Under the pieces are notes generated by a model that did no database searches, was not told the DNA's origin, and was given only the letters and a program-made list of their open reading frames with translations. Of a stretch of 8,930 bases of DNA, positions 1 through 7,247 are shown in pieces. Source of the DNA: an uncultured Clostridia bacterium (GTDB lineage: Bacteria > Bacillota > Clostridia > TANB77 > CAG-508); NCBI GenBank assembly GCA_947595555.1, contig CANQES010000060.1, positions 1 through 8,930 of the forward strand. The letters are read 5' to 3'. Numbering within the stretch: position 1 is the stretch's first letter; the number at the start of each line of letters is the position of its first letter. The position numbers were made by a program, and so were the translations under genes.

Positions 1-91
1 TAGTGTTATCTTATACCGCTTCGGTTTATTCTCTAAAGGATTTTATTGTTTACTTTTCAATGTACTTTTTTGCTCCTATTCATGCGGAGCG
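1..91 (-). other. Transcribed leader of an off-window leftward gene, possibly an rRNA operon
   Basis: No ORF is visible here. It is the expected 5' end of the transcript from the promoter at 98-126. It opens with a short hairpin (GCTCC at 90-86 pairing with GGAGC at 76-72). Next comes ACATTGAAAAGTAAACAATAA (63-43), similar to the TTGAAAACTAAACA-like element found ahead of 16S genes in Firmicutes. A second mini-hairpin, ACCG-CTT-CGGT, lies at 15-25. Seen: hairpins, lack of coding, strong promoter. Inferred: an rRNA precursor leader, because the 16S start is not in the window. It could also be the 5' UTR of a highly expressed protein gene. Confidence 0.4.
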
Positions 92-97
92 AATTTT

Positions 98-160
98 ATT
101 ATACGATAGTTTTTATGGTTTGTCAACACTTTTTTTAAAAAATTTTTTCTTTTTTTTTAG
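98..160 (-). promoter_or_regulatory. Strong leftward sigma-A promoter with UP-like A/T tract
   Basis: On the minus strand, TTGACA (126-121), a 17-nt spacer and TATAAT (103-98) match the vegetative consensus at all 12 positions. Directly upstream (127-160) is an almost pure A/T stretch with phased A-tracts, like an UP element bound by the RNA polymerase alpha subunit. The predicted start is near 91. Such perfect promoters with UP elements are typical of rRNA and tRNA operons. Confidence 0.85.
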
Positions 161-184
161 GTAATTTCTTACAAAATGCGAAAA

Positions 185-229
185 GAGTTCAAAACGTTAC
201 GCTTTACGTCGCCTTGAACTCCTTTTTTT
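185..229. terminator. Intrinsic terminator, bidirectional in form
   Basis: GAGTTCAA (185-192) pairs with TTGAACTC (214-221), and a short ACGT/ACGT pairing is possible inside the loop. Read leftward it lies right after the stop codon of the 592-residue protein gene and is followed by TTTT. Read rightward it is followed by seven T. Its likely role is to end the leftward transcript before the strong promoter at 98-126. Confidence 0.85.
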
Positions 230-231
230 AT

Positions 232-2010
232 TTATTTTTCTTTTATAATAATTGATATTCCATTAACTAATCCTGTTGTTTCATCATATTCTGTTTTGAC
301 ATCATATGTTCTGTTTCTACTTTCTTTTATAAAATTAGTTAATGCTTCTGACATCTCTTCATTACTATTATATCTATCAATTTTTAGCTTTAATTCCACA
401 TTTGATGCTATCTCTATATTTATTAAGTTATCCTTTACTGTCTCAATTAATTTTAATATGTTTTCATTTTCTAGGTTTTCGCCTTGTAATATGTCAAATT
501 TAGAATTAAATCTATTTTTTTCTGTTTCAGTTATTCCGCTTACTTGTAACTCTTGTTGTGATTTTATAATTCCTATCTTTTCTAATACTTTTCTTAAGTC
601 TTCCACATTTATTTGATTTGTAGTGATGTCTTTTGTCTTTTCTGACATACCTTCACTTATTCTATCTACTATTGTTTTTAAATTTTCTTCATCCAATTCA
701 CTTAAATTAATTGTACTTTCTTCTGATAATTTAATTTTATTTTTTAAGCTTTTCACTTTGCTTATATTTTGTTCAATTATAGCCTGTACTGAATTTGAAT
801 CATCCTCATATCCAATAGTAATATTTTTTGTTCCATTATTTTCTTCTATGTTTTCACTTACTAAAAGACTATATTGAGATGTTTTATTATTTTCATTATT
901 ACTATAATTAATACTTATGTCTCCAGCTGTATTTTTGTAAGAAAAAGCTTTTTCTTTTTCTGTTAATTTATCAGCATAACTAATTTTATTATATGTTTTA
1001 GCTTCATTTTGTAGCATATCTATACTAGCTTCATAGTCTGGATTTTGAATACTTATTTTTACTGTTTTTCCATTACTTTCGTATATTAAAATTTTTGCTT
1101 CTTCTTGACCTATATTATGTCTTCTTATAGTAGTTATGTCATCATCTATTTTTGATATAAATTGTTGTGCTAAATTTTTCTCTTTATAAAGGTTGTTTTC
1201 TTGTAATATTGTTTGTATTTGTTCTATTTTAGACATTAAAATATCATCTTGTTTTATGTTTTCTAATATTTGTATAATCAGATTATTAAATTGTTCTTTT
1301 GCTAAAGTTAAGATATAAGCATTTGTTTTTACACTTTCATCATCTATTGAAATTACTTGATTGCTTTGTTTAGTGAAATTTTTTCTTGAAACATTTTCAT
1401 TTATAATTGTAAGATATTTTGTTTTTAATGCCTGTTTTTCTTCATCTGAAAACTTAAAAAGACTAGATATGTCATAATCCAAATCAATGCTATCTGGTAT
1501 ATTTTTTAATTCTTCGTTAGTATATCCTGCTCTTTTAAGTACTTCTTTTAAATTTTCACTTTCAATTAATACATATTGATCAAATAAGCCAGTAAATTTT
1601 ACTCCATTAATGTTACCTTCTTGTATATATTGTGCTTCTGCTATATTTTCTTGCTCTTTTAATAAATTTATGTCTTTATAACTATATTCATTTTCTTTGT
1701 CTGTTTGTGCGTCTATTTGTATTTCTAATTGGTTAATTGAGTTTTGTATGTCTTCATCATTTACTGTTATTTGTGTTTGAGTTGTATATTTGTCTTGCTG
1801 TAATAATTCTCTTATTTGGCTATGTCCTATATCTTGATAAATTGATTCAACATTTTCTAAGCTTTGCTGCATATATTTTGTAAATAAATTCATATTTGAT
1901 TTAAACATGTCTGTATTAATATACAAAGCAACTAACATTCCTAAAATCAATGATACTACAATTATAATTGATATGATTAAAAGCATTCTTCTTTTTTTCC
2001 TTGGCATCAT
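232..2010 (-). CDS. Hypothetical membrane-anchored extracytoplasmic protein
   Basis: I do not recognise this 592-residue protein. The start at 2010 is chosen because GGGGAGG lies 9 nt upstream; a longer reading to 2037 would begin inside the promoter and ribosome-site region. Residues 1-8 are basic (MMPRKKRR). One hydrophobic helix at about 9-30 acts as a signal anchor, leaving about 560 residues outside the membrane. That part is rich in Asn, Glu, Ile, Lys and Ser, with predicted helical stretches at about 40-60 and 260-290 and a strand-like region around 320-410. I find no Cys and no Trp in the whole protein. It has its own promoter (2036-2064) and is followed by a terminator, so it is mainly monocistronic, although readthrough from rlmB is possible. 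A surface or cell-envelope role is plausible, but no enzymatic motif is visible. Confidence 0.85.
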   Translation of the reverse strand: MMPRKKRRMLLIISIIIVVSLILGMLVALYINTDMFKSNMNLFTKYMQQSLENVESIYQDIGHSQIRELLQQDKYTTQTQITVNDEDIQNSINQLEIQIDAQTDKENEYSYKDINLLKEQENIAEAQYIQEGNINGVKFTGLFDQYVLIESENLKEVLKRAGYTNEELKNIPDSIDLDYDISSLFKFSDEEKQALKTKYLTIINENVSRKNFTKQSNQVISIDDESVKTNAYILTLAKEQFNNLIIQILENIKQDDILMSKIEQIQTILQENNLYKEKNLAQQFISKIDDDITTIRRHNIGQEEAKILIYESNGKTVKISIQNPDYEASIDMLQNEAKTYNKISYADKLTEKEKAFSYKNTAGDISINYSNNENNKTSQYSLLVSENIEENNGTKNITIGYEDDSNSVQAIIEQNISKVKSLKNKIKLSEESTINLSELDEENLKTIVDRISEGMSEKTKDITTNQINVEDLRKVLEKIGIIKSQQELQVSGITETEKNRFNSKFDILQGENLENENILKLIETVKDNLINIEIASNVELKLKIDRYNSNEEMSEALTNFIKESRNRTYDVKTEYDETTGLVNGISIIIKEK

Positions 2011-2018
2011 TTTTATTT

Positions 2019-2025
2019 TCCTCCC
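2019..2025 (-). promoter_or_regulatory. Ribosome binding site fixing the start of the 592-residue protein
   Basis: The minus strand reads GGGGAGG, then 9 nt, then ATG ATG. This favours the start at 2010 over the upstream in-frame ATG at 2037, which has no Shine-Dalgarno sequence and overlaps the -10 box. Confidence 0.8.
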
Positions 2026-2035
2026 CTTTAAGTTC

Positions 2036-2064
2036 ATTATAATGTTTTATAGTTTTTTTATCAA
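2036..2064 (-). promoter_or_regulatory. Sigma-A promoter of the 592-residue protein gene
   Basis: Minus strand TTGATA (2064-2059), 17-nt spacer, TATAAT (2041-2036). Eleven of twelve bases match consensus. It sits between the rlmB stop and the ribosome site at 2019-2025, giving a very short leader. Confidence 0.8.
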
Positions 2065-2074
2065 GTATTTGCTT

Positions 2075-2827
2075 TTAATTTTTTCTTTGTTTTACTGCTT
2101 CATATATGATGATGCCAGCTGATACAGAAGCATTAAGAGATGTTATTTTCCCCTTCATTGGAATTTTTACTAAGAAATCACAATTTTTTGTAACCTTTTG
2201 GCTCATTCCGCTTCCTTCACTTCCAATTACTATTGCAATTGCTCCAGTTAAATCTTGATTATAATAATATTGATTTGTATTCATGTCAGTTCCACAAATC
2301 CATAGTCCTTCTTTTTTTAATTGTTCTATTGCATCAGATATATTTGTTACTCTTGCAATTTTCATGTGTTGTACCGCTCCTGCTGATACTTTATTAACAG
2401 TGCTATTAACACATGCCGCTCTTCTTTTTGGTATAATAATTCCATGAACGCCGGCTGTTTCTGCCGTTCTTATTATTGCTCCCAAATTATGAGGGTCTTC
2501 AATTCCATCTAAAATTAAAATAAATGGTTCTTCTTTTCTTTCTTTTGCAACTTTTAAAATGTCTTCTATGTCGCAATATTCATAAGGTGGCACAAGAGCA
2601 ATTACTCCTTGATAATTTGGAGTTGTTGACATGTCATCCATTTGTCTCTTTTCCTTTTGTACAACAATTATTTTACGTTCTTTGGCTAAACTGATAATTT
2701 TATGAATTGAACCATGTTTTTCGCCTTTAGTTACAAATATTTTGTTTATGTCTTTCCCACTTTCTATAAGTTCTAATACTGCATTTCTTCCTTCTATTTG
2801 ATCATCATAAATTCTTTTTTCATCCAT
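2075..2827 (-). CDS. rlmB: 23S rRNA (guanosine-2'-O)-methyltransferase RlmB, SpoU/TrmH family
   Basis: A cytoplasmic SAM-dependent ribose methyltransferase that, by family, methylates the 2'-OH of G2251 (E. coli numbering) in the peptidyl-transferase P-loop of 23S rRNA. It has 250 residues, the usual length. The N-terminal substrate-binding domain (about 8-80) starts with IEGRNAVLE. The C-terminal SPOUT knot domain has motif 1 at 107-123 (DGIEDPHNLGAIIRTAE, with N114 and R120), motif 2 at 202-208 (GSEGSGM, E204) and motif 3 at 222-239 (IPMKGKITSLNASVSAGI, N232 and S234). AGGAG lies 10 nt before the ATG. The gene begins 19 nt after the lepA stop, so the two are almost certainly co-transcribed as a translation-related pair. 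No clear terminator follows. Other SpoU enzymes (TrmH, or a second paralogue) are an alternative specificity. Confidence 0.94.
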   Translation of the reverse strand: MDEKRIYDDQIEGRNAVLELIESGKDINKIFVTKGEKHGSIHKIISLAKERKIIVVQKEKRQMDDMSTTPNYQGVIALVPPYEYCDIEDILKVAKERKEEPFILILDGIEDPHNLGAIIRTAETAGVHGIIIPKRRAACVNSTVNKVSAGAVQHMKIARVTNISDAIEQLKKEGLWICGTDMNTNQYYYNQDLTGAIAIVIGSEGSGMSQKVTKNCDFLVKIPMKGKITSLNASVSAGIIIYEAVKQRKN

Positions 2828-2846
2828 TTACTATTTTCTCCTATTT

Positions 2847-4652
2847 TTATTCATCATCTAATTTCAATACTGATAGAAATGCCTCTTGTGGTATGTCCAC
2901 ATTGCCAATTTCTCTCATTTTTTTCTTTCCTCTTTTTTGTTTTTCCAATAGTTTTTTCTTTCTTGTAATATCTCCGCCATAGCATTTTGCTAGCACATCT
3001 TTTCTCATTGCTGATATAGTTTCTCTTGCTATTATTTGACCTCCTATTGCAGCTTGAATTGGTATTTTAAATAGTTTTCTTGGTATTACTGTTTTTAGTT
3101 TTTCTACCATTTTCTTGCCTCTGTCATATGCACTATCTTTGTGTACGATGAAACTTAATGCATCAACTGGTTCTCCATTTATGTGAATATCTAATTTTAC
3201 TAAGTTTGACTTTCTATATTCTTTAAATTCATAGTCTAATGAAGCATATCCTTTAGTTTTAGATTTTAAGTTATCAAAGAAATCATAAATTATTTCATTT
3301 AGTGGAATGTCATAGACTAATGTAACTCTATTTTCATCTAAATATTTCATGTCAATGTACACTCCACGTCTTCTTTGACACAATTCCATGATATTTCCTA
3401 CATATTCTTTTGGTGTTAATATGTTTGCTGTTACATATGGTTCTTCAATATATGATATTTCTTGTGGTTTTGGCAGGCTCTCTGGATTGTATATTTCCAT
3501 TACTTCTCCATCTGTTTTATGTACACGGTAAATAACAGATGGTGCTGTTGTAATAAGTCCTAAATCAAATTCTCTATCTAATCTTTCTTCAATAATTTCT
3601 AAATGCAGTAGTCCTAAAAATCCACAACGAAATCCAAATCCCAATGCAGCTGATGATTCAGCTTCATATTCTAAGGCTGCATCATTTAATTTTAACTTTT
3701 CTAATGCCTCTTTTAATGCTTCATATTGACTTCCATCCATTGGATATAAACCACAATAAACCATTGGTGTTACTTTTTTATATCCTTTTAACGGTTTATC
3801 TACTGGATTTTCTTTTAAAGTTATTGTGTCTCCTACATGTATGTCTGATAAATTTTTTATACTTGCTACAATATATCCAACTTCACCTGCTTTGATTTCT
3901 TGTGTTGGCATGTATGTTCCTGGTAAAAAATACCCCACTTCTGCAACTGTAAAGGTTTTATTTGTTGACATCAGCTTAATGTCATCCCCTACTTTTACTT
4001 TGCCATTTACTACTCTTACATGTGCTACTGCTCCTTTGTAATTATCATAGTATGAGTCAAATATTAAGCAGGATGTTTTTTCATTTTCATCGCCTTTTGG
4101 TGCTGGTATGTCTGTGACTATTCTTTCTAATACCTGTTCTACGTTTAATCCAGATTTGGCTGAAATGCATGGTGCATCTTCTGCTGGTATTCCTATAATG
4201 TCTTCAATTTCATGTTTTACCTTTTCCACTCTTGCATTTGGTAAGTCAATCTTGTTTAATACTGGTAATATTTCTAAATTGTTATCAATTGCTAAATATA
4301 CATTTGCTAATGTTTGTGCTTCTACTCCCTGACTCGCATCCACAACTAATATTGCTCCATCACATGCTGCTAAACTTCTGGATACTTCATAATTAAAGTC
4401 AACATGTCCAGGAGTATCAATTAGATTAAATGTGTACTCTTGTCCATCTTTGGCTTTGTATATCATTCTTACAGCTTGTGATTTTATTGTTATACCTCTT
4501 TCTTTTTCGATATCCATGTTGTCTAGTACCTGACTTTCCATTTCTCTTTTTGATAATACTCCTGTCATTTCTATTAATCTATCTGCTAATGTTGATTTTC
4601 CATGGTCTATGTGTGCTATTATACTAAAGTTTCGTATATGTTCTTGATTCAT
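2847..4652 (-). CDS. lepA: Elongation factor 4 (LepA), ribosome-associated GTPase
   Basis: A translational GTPase linked to ribosome back-translocation and 30S biogenesis. It is full length at 601 residues. The GTPase domain shows the P-loop AHIDHGKST (13-21), GITIKSQ (53-59, switch I), DTPGH (79-83), NKID (133-136) and SAKSG (164-168). EF-G-like domains II, III and V follow. The C-terminal LepA-specific domain has the hallmark YGGDITRKKKLLEKQKRGKK and a tail containing VDIPQEAFLSVL. GGAGG stands 4 nt before the ATG. An extended -10 promoter lies directly upstream (4683-4711), and rlmB follows after 19 nt. No residue looks missing and base use matches the neighbours. Confidence 0.99.
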   Translation of the reverse strand: MNQEHIRNFSIIAHIDHGKSTLADRLIEMTGVLSKREMESQVLDNMDIEKERGITIKSQAVRMIYKAKDGQEYTFNLIDTPGHVDFNYEVSRSLAACDGAILVVDASQGVEAQTLANVYLAIDNNLEILPVLNKIDLPNARVEKVKHEIEDIIGIPAEDAPCISAKSGLNVEQVLERIVTDIPAPKGDENEKTSCLIFDSYYDNYKGAVAHVRVVNGKVKVGDDIKLMSTNKTFTVAEVGYFLPGTYMPTQEIKAGEVGYIVASIKNLSDIHVGDTITLKENPVDKPLKGYKKVTPMVYCGLYPMDGSQYEALKEALEKLKLNDAALEYEAESSAALGFGFRCGFLGLLHLEIIEERLDREFDLGLITTAPSVIYRVHKTDGEVMEIYNPESLPKPQEISYIEEPYVTANILTPKEYVGNIMELCQRRRGVYIDMKYLDENRVTLVYDIPLNEIIYDFFDNLKSKTKGYASLDYEFKEYRKSNLVKLDIHINGEPVDALSFIVHKDSAYDRGKKMVEKLKTVIPRKLFKIPIQAAIGGQIIARETISAMRKDVLAKCYGGDITRKKKLLEKQKRGKKKMREIGNVDIPQEAFLSVLKLDDE

Positions 4653-4682
4653 ACTTCCTCCGTTTTTTATTTTATATTTGTT

Positions 4683-4711
4683 ATTTTAGCATAAACTGTA
4701 TTATTGGTCAA
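4683..4711 (-). promoter_or_regulatory. Extended -10 promoter of lepA-rlmB
   Basis: Minus strand TTGACC (4711-4706), 17-nt spacer ending in TGC, then TAAAAT (4688-4683). The TGn motif makes it an extended -10 promoter. The -35 box abuts the TAA of the rhodanese gene, so lepA can be transcribed independently or by readthrough. Confidence 0.75.
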
Positions 4712-5041
4712 TTAATATTCTATACCTTCGCATAAATTATATACTTTTTGATATCCAAGCTTTTCTAATTGTTTTTGTGCTTTTTGACTTCTATGCCCTG
4801 TACTACAATAAACAATAATTAACTGTGATTTGTCCTGTAACATAGTACTATGCATTTTCTTTATGTCATATTCTGGCAATGAAAAAGCACCTTCTAAATG
4901 CCCTTCTTCATATTCTTGTGGGCTTCTGACATCTAATAAAATGGCTCCTTGTTTTATCAATTTCTCTAATTGTTCTCGATTAATGTCTGTTCTACAACAG
5001 CAACGGTTTCTATTTAATATATATCTAAATTTGTGTAACAT
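4712..5041 (-). CDS. Single-domain rhodanese-like sulfurtransferase
   Basis: A 109-residue cytoplasmic protein with one rhodanese domain, which by family carries sulfane sulfur as a Cys persulfide. The domain begins at about residue 21 and includes ILLDVRSPQEYEEGHLEGA (34-52), the CH2-type DVR...E.GH.. GA signature. The active-site loop CSTGHRS has its catalytic Cys at 79, and the C-terminal GYQKVYNLCEGIEY is typical of small PspE/GlpE-type proteins. Odd: three adjacent Cys (14-16, RCCCR) in the basic N-terminal extension ahead of the domain, and another at 104; they might bind metal or relay sulfur. AGGAG is 8 nt before the ATG. Promoter at 5062-5091; lepA follows after 59 nt. The physiological sulfur donor and acceptor cannot be told from the sequence. 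Confidence 0.92.
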   Translation of the reverse strand: MLHKFRYILNRNRCCCRTDINREQLEKLIKQGAILLDVRSPQEYEEGHLEGAFSLPEYDIKKMHSTMLQDKSQLIIVYCSTGHRSQKAQKQLEKLGYQKVYNLCEGIEY

Positions 5042-5061
5042 TTTTCATTCTCCTCTATTTT

Positions 5062-5091
5062 ATTATATGCTTTTTTGACATTTTTCGTCAG
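5062..5091 (-). promoter_or_regulatory. Probable promoter of the rhodanese gene
   Basis: Minus strand CTGACG (5091-5086), 18-nt spacer, TATAAT (5067-5062), placed 12 nt upstream of the AGGAG. The spacer holds the right half of an inverted repeat, TGAC with a 7-nt gap and GTCA (5076-5090), which could be an operator. Confidence 0.55.
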
Positions 5092-5144
5092 TTTTTTCTT
5101 CCTTTTTTACCATTTTATTACAACAATGTTTCAAATGCATTACA

Positions 5145-5178
5145 TTTATGTTTCCTATTCGTTTTTATGTTTCCTATT
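5145..5178. repeat. 15-bp perfect direct repeat, 19-bp period
   Basis: TTTATGTTTCCTATT occurs at 5145-5159 and 5164-5178, separated by CGTT. Almost two helical turns separate the copies, which would put two bound proteins on one face. It lies about 60 bp upstream of the rhodanese -35 and about 40 bp from the DnaA-box cluster. Its role is unknown, and an AT-rich slippage duplication is an alternative. Confidence 0.8.
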
Positions 5179-5216
5179 TTTTTGATGAATTTTATTTTTT
5201 GGTGTTGATTTTTGCG

Positions 5217-5289
5217 TGTGGAAACTGTGGATAACTTTGTGAATAACTTTAAATTGCTTGTTTTTAATCCATAAGTTGTTCACAGTTTC
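5217..5289. promoter_or_regulatory. DnaA-box-like cluster within an inverted repeat
   Basis: The DnaA box consensus is TTATCCACA. On the plus strand its complement TGTGGATAA is present exactly at 5226-5234, TGTGAATAA (one mismatch) at 5238-5246 and TGTGGAAAC (two mismatches) at 5217-5225, all in the same orientation. TTGTTCACA (two mismatches) at 5276-5284 faces the other way. The first exact box and the inverted box sit in 17-nt arms, 5221-5237 and 5273-5289, which match at 15 of 17 positions. Read as plus-strand RNA the two mismatches become G-U pairs. The pattern is like part of an origin or a DnaA-titration site, but no dnaA, dnaN, rpmH or parB is nearby. Confidence 0.6.
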
Positions 5290-5363
5290 TTTTGGTTTCT
5301 ATAATATTTTTGTTTTTCTTTTACTTCTGTTACTCTTTATGTGTACCTTTTTTCGTTTGCTGC

Positions 5364-5431
5364 AAAAAAATGGAAAAAGCCCAAAACAATTTGCAAGAAC
5401 AAATGTCTTAGACTTTTACTTTTTCTTCCAT
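5364..5431 (-). terminator. Candidate terminator of the kinase-DUF1294 operon
   Basis: Read leftward, ATGGAAGAAAAAG (5431-5419) can pair with CTTTTTCCAT (5379-5370) with one bulged region. A nested ATTTG/CAAAT stem (5404-5400 with 5393-5389) lies inside, and the structure ends in seven T (5370-5364). It starts 14 nt after the DUF1294 stop. The long loop makes it imperfect. Confidence 0.5.
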
Positions 5432-5444
5432 ATAACATAATATA

Positions 5445-5750
5445 TTAAAAGTATATCCAATATATAATAGCAATCGCCTCTAATATTGTAATAAAAGGAA
5501 AACCTATTACAAAGTTAAGTTTTTGAGTTTTATGTCTAAACATGTACATTCCAGCTGTAGTTCCAATTCCACCTCCAAGTGCAGTAACAAGAAATAAAGT
5601 CTTTTCTGGTATTCGCCATGCTCCTTTTTCTGCTTTTCTTTTGTCTAACCACATAATAAAAAGTCCAAATAAATTTATTATTAATAGGTAAATTAGAATA
5701 TTTTGTATTGTAAATATGTCTTCTATATTGATACTTTTTTGCTGAAACAT
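5445..5750 (-). CDS. DUF1294 family small membrane protein
   Basis: A 101-residue protein with the DUF1294 signature: DKRKAEKGAWRIPEKTL (36-52), LGGGIGTTAGM (58-68), RHKTQKLNF (72-80) and GFP (83-85). Hydrophobic helices lie at about 15-34, 50-70 and 80-100, so it is predicted to be an integral membrane protein with both termini near the surface. The family has no established biochemical role; in other bacteria the domain is sometimes fused to a cold-shock domain. AAAGGA lies 8 nt before the ATG. It begins 33 nt after the kinase stop, so it is probably the second gene of the kinase operon. Whether that link is functional or chance cannot be told. Confidence 0.88.
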   Translation of the reverse strand: MFQQKSINIEDIFTIQNILIYLLIINLFGLFIMWLDKRKAEKGAWRIPEKTLFLVTALGGGIGTTAGMYMFRHKTQKLNFVIGFPFITILEAIAIIYWIYF

Positions 5751-5783
5751 CTTCGTTTTCCTTTCTTTTTTAAATCATTTGTT

Positions 5784-7220
5784 TTATTTTGCTCTATTTA
5801 TAATTTTATCTTGACGATAGGATTCTATTTTAAATTCATTTTTCTTGTCAAATTTTATTTGAATCACTTTTGTAAAGTTATCCTTACATGGTGCGCCATA
5901 TTCATTGATTACCATGCTTGCTTTGTATTGATTTAGTGTATCAAATATATTCATAAATCCCATTCCTGTTCCACCATTGTCAGCATGAGTTGTACTTGGC
6001 TTTATTCCTAAGTTTGCTAAAGTTTCTAGTTCAAATTCAATTCCAGAATCATATACATATAAACTATATATGTCGTCTATTATTCCTAATCTTACTAAAA
6101 TACTTTTATTTGTATTTTCTGAATAATTAATTGCAATTATAGCATTCTTTATTAAATCTGCTAGTAAAATTTCTAGCTTCTCTTTGCTTATGTAATTGTT
6201 CGTCATGTAGTGTATATTCCCATTTATTTGAAGTTGAAAGTCTATTTTGCTTTTTATACATTCTGATTGCATGTAAGCTAACATGTCATCTATGTCTGGT
6301 ATGTCCGTTTTTGTTAATTCCATAATTGTTTCTTGTTTTATGTCTTTTGCTATGTTTTCTATTCTGTCTTTTAAATCTATGTCACTTGCTACTTCTGTGT
6401 TTAACATTAGTTGGTTTAGCTTGTATTCTAGTGATCTTTGTTTGTGTGCTATTGAATGGCTTGTCTTACTAAAACTTAAATTTTCTTTTTCTAACTTTTC
6501 TACTTCTTCTTTTTTCTCGGCTAGTTCTTGTTTGGTTTCGTTTAAGTCTTGGATTAGTAGTTTTTGTTTGTAGTAAAGTTGTATAAATTTTTGAATTGTA
6601 ATTATTAACATTATAGAAAATATAATTAAGCCAATGCCAAAATTTCCAGTAATTTTTTCCTTATAGTTTTCTGCTATTATTGCAACTAAAAATAATATAA
6701 TTATACTTATATTTAAAATTAATACATCAAAATATTCATTTATCAATTTTTCTTTTAGAAAGCTAAAACCTTTGTTGAATTTTTTAATTTTAAAAAATAG
6801 AAAAATTATTGGAAAATATATTATTACAATACTAATAAATGCAATATAATTATTTCTTATATTTATAATTCTATCTGGTAAATAACTTAATGCCGCCGAA
6901 ACCGTAAATAATATATAATTAATACTTAAACATATTGTTGTTATTAAAATATAATAACCTATATTACTCTTGTTAAATTTTGAAAAGACTATCGATAGCA
7001 ATATTATTAAGCATACCGTGCTGTTCATAACATTTGACAGCTTTCTAAAAACTCCACAAATTATTGAAATAATAACTATAATTAAAAAATTTATTATTAC
7101 ATTATTTTTTATATTTGCATTTTTGGATACCGCATAATAAGTCCCTAAACTTATACATAATATTTTCATAATATATATAATAATGTCGTTTTCTTCTAAT
7201 CCCATACTATAATATTTCAT
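5784..7220 (-). CDS. GHKL-type sensor histidine kinase with multi-spanning membrane sensor
   Basis: A 478-residue sensor kinase with AgrC-like architecture. Start 7220 is chosen because AAAAGGAG stands just upstream; an extension to 7256 would begin upstream of that site and overlap the -10 region. About seven membrane helices (roughly 12-30, 41-58, 65-80, 88-110, 126-144, 165-183, 194-212) form the sensor, followed by a charged coiled coil at 213-250. The dimerisation/phosphoacceptor segment is SHSIAHKQRSLEYKL with H255 and H259. The ATPase domain has an N box DLIKNAIIAI (355-364, N359), DSG (391-393) and the G box NGGTGMG (415-421). Odd: the Asp that usually follows the phosphoacceptor His in GHKL kinases is Ser. 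Its likely partner is the response regulator at 7514-8302. The own promoter is at 7248-7276, and DUF1294 follows. By analogy it senses an extracellular peptide; the signal is inferred, not seen. Confidence 0.92.
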   Translation of the reverse strand: MKYYSMGLEENDIIIYIMKILCISLGTYYAVSKNANIKNNVIINFLIIVIISIICGVFRKLSNVMNSTVCLIILLSIVFSKFNKSNIGYYILITTICLSINYILFTVSAALSYLPDRIINIRNNYIAFISIVIIYFPIIFLFFKIKKFNKGFSFLKEKLINEYFDVLILNISIIILFLVAIIAENYKEKITGNFGIGLIIFSIMLIITIQKFIQLYYKQKLLIQDLNETKQELAEKKEEVEKLEKENLSFSKTSHSIAHKQRSLEYKLNQLMLNTEVASDIDLKDRIENIAKDIKQETIMELTKTDIPDIDDMLAYMQSECIKSKIDFQLQINGNIHYMTNNYISKEKLEILLADLIKNAIIAINYSENTNKSILVRLGIIDDIYSLYVYDSGIEFELETLANLGIKPSTTHADNGGTGMGFMNIFDTLNQYKASMVINEYGAPCKDNFTKVIQIKFDKKNEFKIESYRQDKIINRAK

Positions 7221-7247
7221 TTTTTCTCCTTTTAATTCCTTATTAAA

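Larger units (their letters stand above)
5042..5444. other. Non-coding region between two leftward operons
   Basis: This 403-nt gap has no credible ORF: the small open frames are T-rich, lack ribosome sites and look like random AT-rich sequence. From left to right it contains the rhodanese promoter, the 15-bp direct repeat, the DnaA-box cluster, a T-rich stretch (5290-5350) and the candidate terminator at 5364-5431. Confidence 0.7.

Noticed and set aside
296..877. Plus-strand ORFs opposite the 592-residue protein
   Set aside because: T-rich shadow frames rich in Phe, Ser and Leu, without ribosome sites and wholly inside a real minus-strand gene.
5258..5440. Plus-strand 60-codon ORF in the non-coding gap
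   Set aside because: Low-complexity Phe/Leu composition, no Shine-Dalgarno, and it runs through the candidate terminator.
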